Part shown: in pieces, positions 61,978 to 64,000 of the stretch
Position numbering within the stretch: position 1 is the stretch's first letter
Layout: each line of letters begins with the position of its first letter
Assembly: GCA_965226825.1 (NCBI GenBank)
Contig: CBDDED010000003.1
Coordinates: 186,001 to 250,000 of the forward strand
Reading direction: 5' to 3'
DNA: 64,000 bases
Source of the DNA: Io17-Chloro-G2 sp965226825
GTDB lineage: Bacteria > Chloroflexota > Dehalococcoidia > Lucifugimonadales > UBA3495
Made by a program: the position numbers and the translations under genes
Notes under the pieces: generated by a model
What the model saw: only the letters and a program-made list of their open reading frames with translations
Database searches by the model: none
Told to the model about the DNA's origin: nothing

Positions 61978-63254
61978 GAATCGTCCTCGTCACCCACTAG
62001 TTCAGCCAGGCATTCCGCTTCGGCGGCGGTTAGTATTTCCAGGAGTTCCGGGCCTTCGGGCAGGAAGCCGTCCAGGTAACGCCGGGCACGGTTGGCGCCG
62101 TACAGTTCTCGCAGCGACTGCCCCAATTCAGCAAGGGCGTTGGGATTTTCCCGCAACTCCGTGCAGAGGCGCGCCAGGTCTCCGGTGAAATCCTCGCGCC
62201 GGGCCGCCTGCTCCCGGTCTACCGGCGAGGCGGTATCCAGCTGGACCCGCTCGCACCACAACCAGGGGTGGGAATTGGCGTAGCGGCTGTTGAGCTGTTC
62301 CAATAGGTCATCCACCGTCCCTTCGCGACGCAGCCAGCGGTGCATCGTCCCCCGTCCCGTCAGAGCTAGCCGGAACACCACTGGACGCCCGTCGGATGCT
62401 TCCAGGGGAGATTCGGCCAGGTCACTGATGGCGTCGATCAGCGCCTGCTCTGTTTCCAGCCCGGCGATGTCCAACGAAAGCGTTTCCCACCGCACCACGT
62501 CCATGGCGTGGAACTCCAGCCGCGGTGGGCCGACTTCTTCAACTTCCACCAGGTAGACGCCGCGGGCGCCGGTTTCGCCTGGATGGCGGCCCTGGGGGTT
62601 GCCGGGGTAGACGATGGCCGGCCCTTGCTCCCGCAGCGTCTGCCGGGTATGGACATGGCCCAACGCCCAGTAATCGATAGGAGCGATTTCGAGGTCGGCG
62701 ACCGAGCAGGGGGAATAGGAGTCGTGGTTGGGGTCGCCGCCGACGTTAGCGTGGAGCAGGCCGACCTTGATTCCGCTGCCGGAGACTACCTGGCGAAAGA
62801 GTGGCGACAGGTTTTCACGGACCTCTCGCCGGGGATAGCTGATTCCGTATACCGTGGCTCGCTCCGGATCATCCGGAAACACCGGCTCGGCAGTCACGTC
62901 GGGGCCGAAGCGCACGCATCCCGACGGCAGGTACAGGCGCGCCTCCCAGCCATCCAACGGGTCGTGGTTGCCGTGGCAGATGAAAGAGCGAATGCCGGCC
63001 GAGTCCAGTTGCTTCAGACCGGCCACGAACTTCAACTGCGCTCGCAGGCTGCGGTCTGCCCCATCGTACACATCGCCGGCTACCAAAAGCGCGTCGACCT
63101 GTTCCCGAACGCAGAGGTTGATGATGTTTTCAAAAGCGTCGAAGGTGGCGCGGTGGAGCGTTTGGGCTACATGTTCCGGGGCATGGCTCCGAATGCCCCG
63201 GAAGGGGCTGTCCAGGTGCAGGTCGGCGGCGTGTACGAAGCGTAGCTTCGGCAT
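61974..63254 (-). CDS. Metallophosphoesterase, YhaO/SbcD-like DNA nuclease
   Basis: This 426-residue protein has the calcineurin-like metal motifs DLHLDSPF (residues 11-18), GDVYDG (60-65), GNHDP (95-99), LLHANVG (167-173) and GHVHTRQ (199-205). The C-terminal 160 residues would contact the ATPase. It partners the YhaN-like ATPase downstream and would form a Mre11/Rad50-type pair that processes DNA ends. ATG 63254 gives the canonical MPKLRFVHAADLHLD start; a TTG at 63269 has no ribosome site. Confidence 0.92.
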   Translation of the reverse strand: MPKLRFVHAADLHLDSPFRGIRSHAPEHVAQTLHRATFDAFENIINLCVREQVDALLVAGDVYDGADRSLRAQLKFVAGLKQLDSAGIRSFICHGNHDPLDGWEARLYLPSGCVRFGPDVTAEPVFPDDPERATVYGISYPRREVRENLSPLFRQVVSGSGIKVGLLHANVGGDPNHDSYSPCSVADLEIAPIDYWALGHVHTRQTLREQGPAIVYPGNPQGRHPGETGARGVYLVEVEEVGPPRLEFHAMDVVRWETLSLDIAGLETEQALIDAISDLAESPLEASDGRPVVFRLALTGRGTMHRWLRREGTVDDLLEQLNSRYANSHPWLWCERVQLDTASPVDREQAARREDFTGDLARLCTELRENPNALAELGQSLRELYGANRARRYLDGFLPEGPELLEILTAAEAECLAELVGDEDDS

Positions 63255-63888
63255 AAAAGTTCGTTCCAACGTTCGACAAGATAGAGGGTGATACTATTGC
63301 CCGTCCTGAGCAGGCCGTGCTAGTGGGGTGTGTTTTCCTGGATCCAGTGTTCTTCACACGGGCCAGCGGCCCGCTCCCGAGACGGTATGGTCGATTCGGA
63401 GATGCGAGTTTCCCATAGGTCTCCACAAAATGCCATCGCACGGTAAACGTCAACTCACGTCGTCCTTGCCGTGACTGGAATCCAGGGAATAATTTTGGAG
63501 AACCTGGCTTTCCCACGTGGGAGGGGCCGCGGATGAGACCCTCAATTTCCGAACCACGTTGAACCACGTTGAACCACTGAAAGAGCCCTGGATTCTGGTC
63601 GCAACGGGAATCGCGGGACGGGCTGCGGCGGGAATCACCGGACTGGGACACTATGAGACCATGGAAACTCGGTAGTTGTTAGTGGTGTGAGCGCCTGAAG
63701 TTTAGAGTAGAGTAACCTTGCAAAGAAGCCATGTCCCATCTTGTAGCCGCGGGACCTGACGCGGACTCGCTCCGCAGCCAAGAGAACAAGTGCCAAGTAG
63801 GCCGGTCGAAGGGTGCAGCGCAGCGCGGCACCTGGACTGGCCGGGATGCGGGTTTACCGGCGACATTCGCCGGCCCCCAGAGGCGCCC
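63255..63888. other. Gene-free stretch upstream of the last gene
   Basis: It separates the divergent YhaO and MBL genes. Degenerate repeat arms lie at 63458-63490 and 63575-63640 (GAGCCCTGGATTCTGG...GCAACGGGAATC). The open frames at 63130-63651 and 63679-63933 on the minus strand translate repeat-like sequence and are not supported. Confidence 0.45.
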
Positions 63889-64000
63889 ATGATTTTCGGC
63901 AAGCCTGTACGAGTTACCGACGGCGTGTTTCAAATCCGGGCCATCGGGGCCCGGGTAACGCTGCTGGTCGAAGAGGACAAGGCGCTTTTGGTCGACGCGG
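63889..64000 (+). CDS. MBL-fold metallo-hydrolase, N-terminal fragment
   Basis: The first 37 codons read MIFGKPVRVTDGVFQI and then TLLVEEDKALLVDA, matching the two beta strands that open the metallo-beta-lactamase fold. The metal-binding HxHxDH part would lie beyond the window end, so its class (hydrolase, lactonase, RNase Z-like) cannot be told. Coding continues past 64000. Confidence 0.75.
   Translation, partial: MIFGKPVRVTDGVFQIRAIGARVTLLVEEDKALLVDA

Overview
The window is high-GC bacterial DNA, densely coded on both strands. The gene set suggests a heterotrophic member of the Chloroflexota, possibly a marine SAR202-type Dehalococcoidia. This is inferred from gene content: three LLM-type flavin monooxygenases, three CaiB/BaiF CoA-transferases, two near-duplicate GMC oxidoreductases, an enolase-superfamily enzyme, DUF3500 and PAC2 proteins, and a lipoprotein protease with a Thr/Pro stalk. 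There is no 16S rRNA or ribosomal marker here to confirm it, and I saw no rRNA, tRNA or CRISPR array.

Layout. Positions 1-3173 look like a decaying stretch: an unrecognised reading-frame remnant, a sterol-reductase (ERG4/DHCR7-type) relic and a solute-binding lipoprotein with two frameshifts. From 3518 to 7913 come an Asp-box beta-propeller protein, a methyltransferase, a hicAB toxin-antitoxin pair, a glutaredoxin/DinB fusion whose redox motif carries an in-frame TGA (candidate selenocysteine), a tandem NIPSNAP protein and a small integrase-N-terminus-like protein. From 8009 to 17246 there are a GMC oxidoreductase, a dienelactone hydrolase, an SDR, an FAD-linked oxidase, an MFS transporter overlapping a family-5 uracil-DNA glycosylase, and a CaiB enzyme. 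From 17730 to 20063 there is a compact nitrogen-signalling cassette: a GlnR-like regulator, a NifI2-like PII, a molybdopterin oxidoreductase and a NifI1-like PII. From 20441 to 34589 there are catabolic and housekeeping genes: enolase family, two CaiB, VOC, DUF3500, deacetylase, a second GMC, SirB1, methyltransferase, RidA, PncC/CinA, TfoX, PAC2 and PhnD-like. From 34730 to 40945 lies a marR-RND-adaptor efflux operon. From 41890 to 55202 there are three LLM enzymes, gamma-glutamyltransferase, an HbpS-like protein, the stalked protease, an IS630 element, a beta-lactamase-fold hydrolase, an SDR and an alpha/beta hydrolase. From 55364 to the end there are a DEAD-box helicase with a zinc ribbon, a CNT nucleoside transporter, a YhaN/YhaO (SbcCD-like) pair and the start of an MBL-fold hydrolase.

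How the genes work together. Most enzymes fit oxidation and CoA-activation of diverse small organic acids, alcohols and recalcitrant compounds: GMC, LLM, FAD oxidase and SDR for oxidation; CaiB for CoA transfer; enolase family, DLH, RidA and VOC for downstream steps; MFS, CNT and PhnD-like proteins for uptake. Intergenic DNA is rich in dispersed inverted repeats, including a MITE-like family whose two best copies lie in opposite orientation around an LLM gene, and a separate TA-flanked hairpin element. The most interesting items are the candidate selenoprotein at 6210-6971 and the NifI-like/molybdoenzyme/GlnR-like cassette at 17730-20063.
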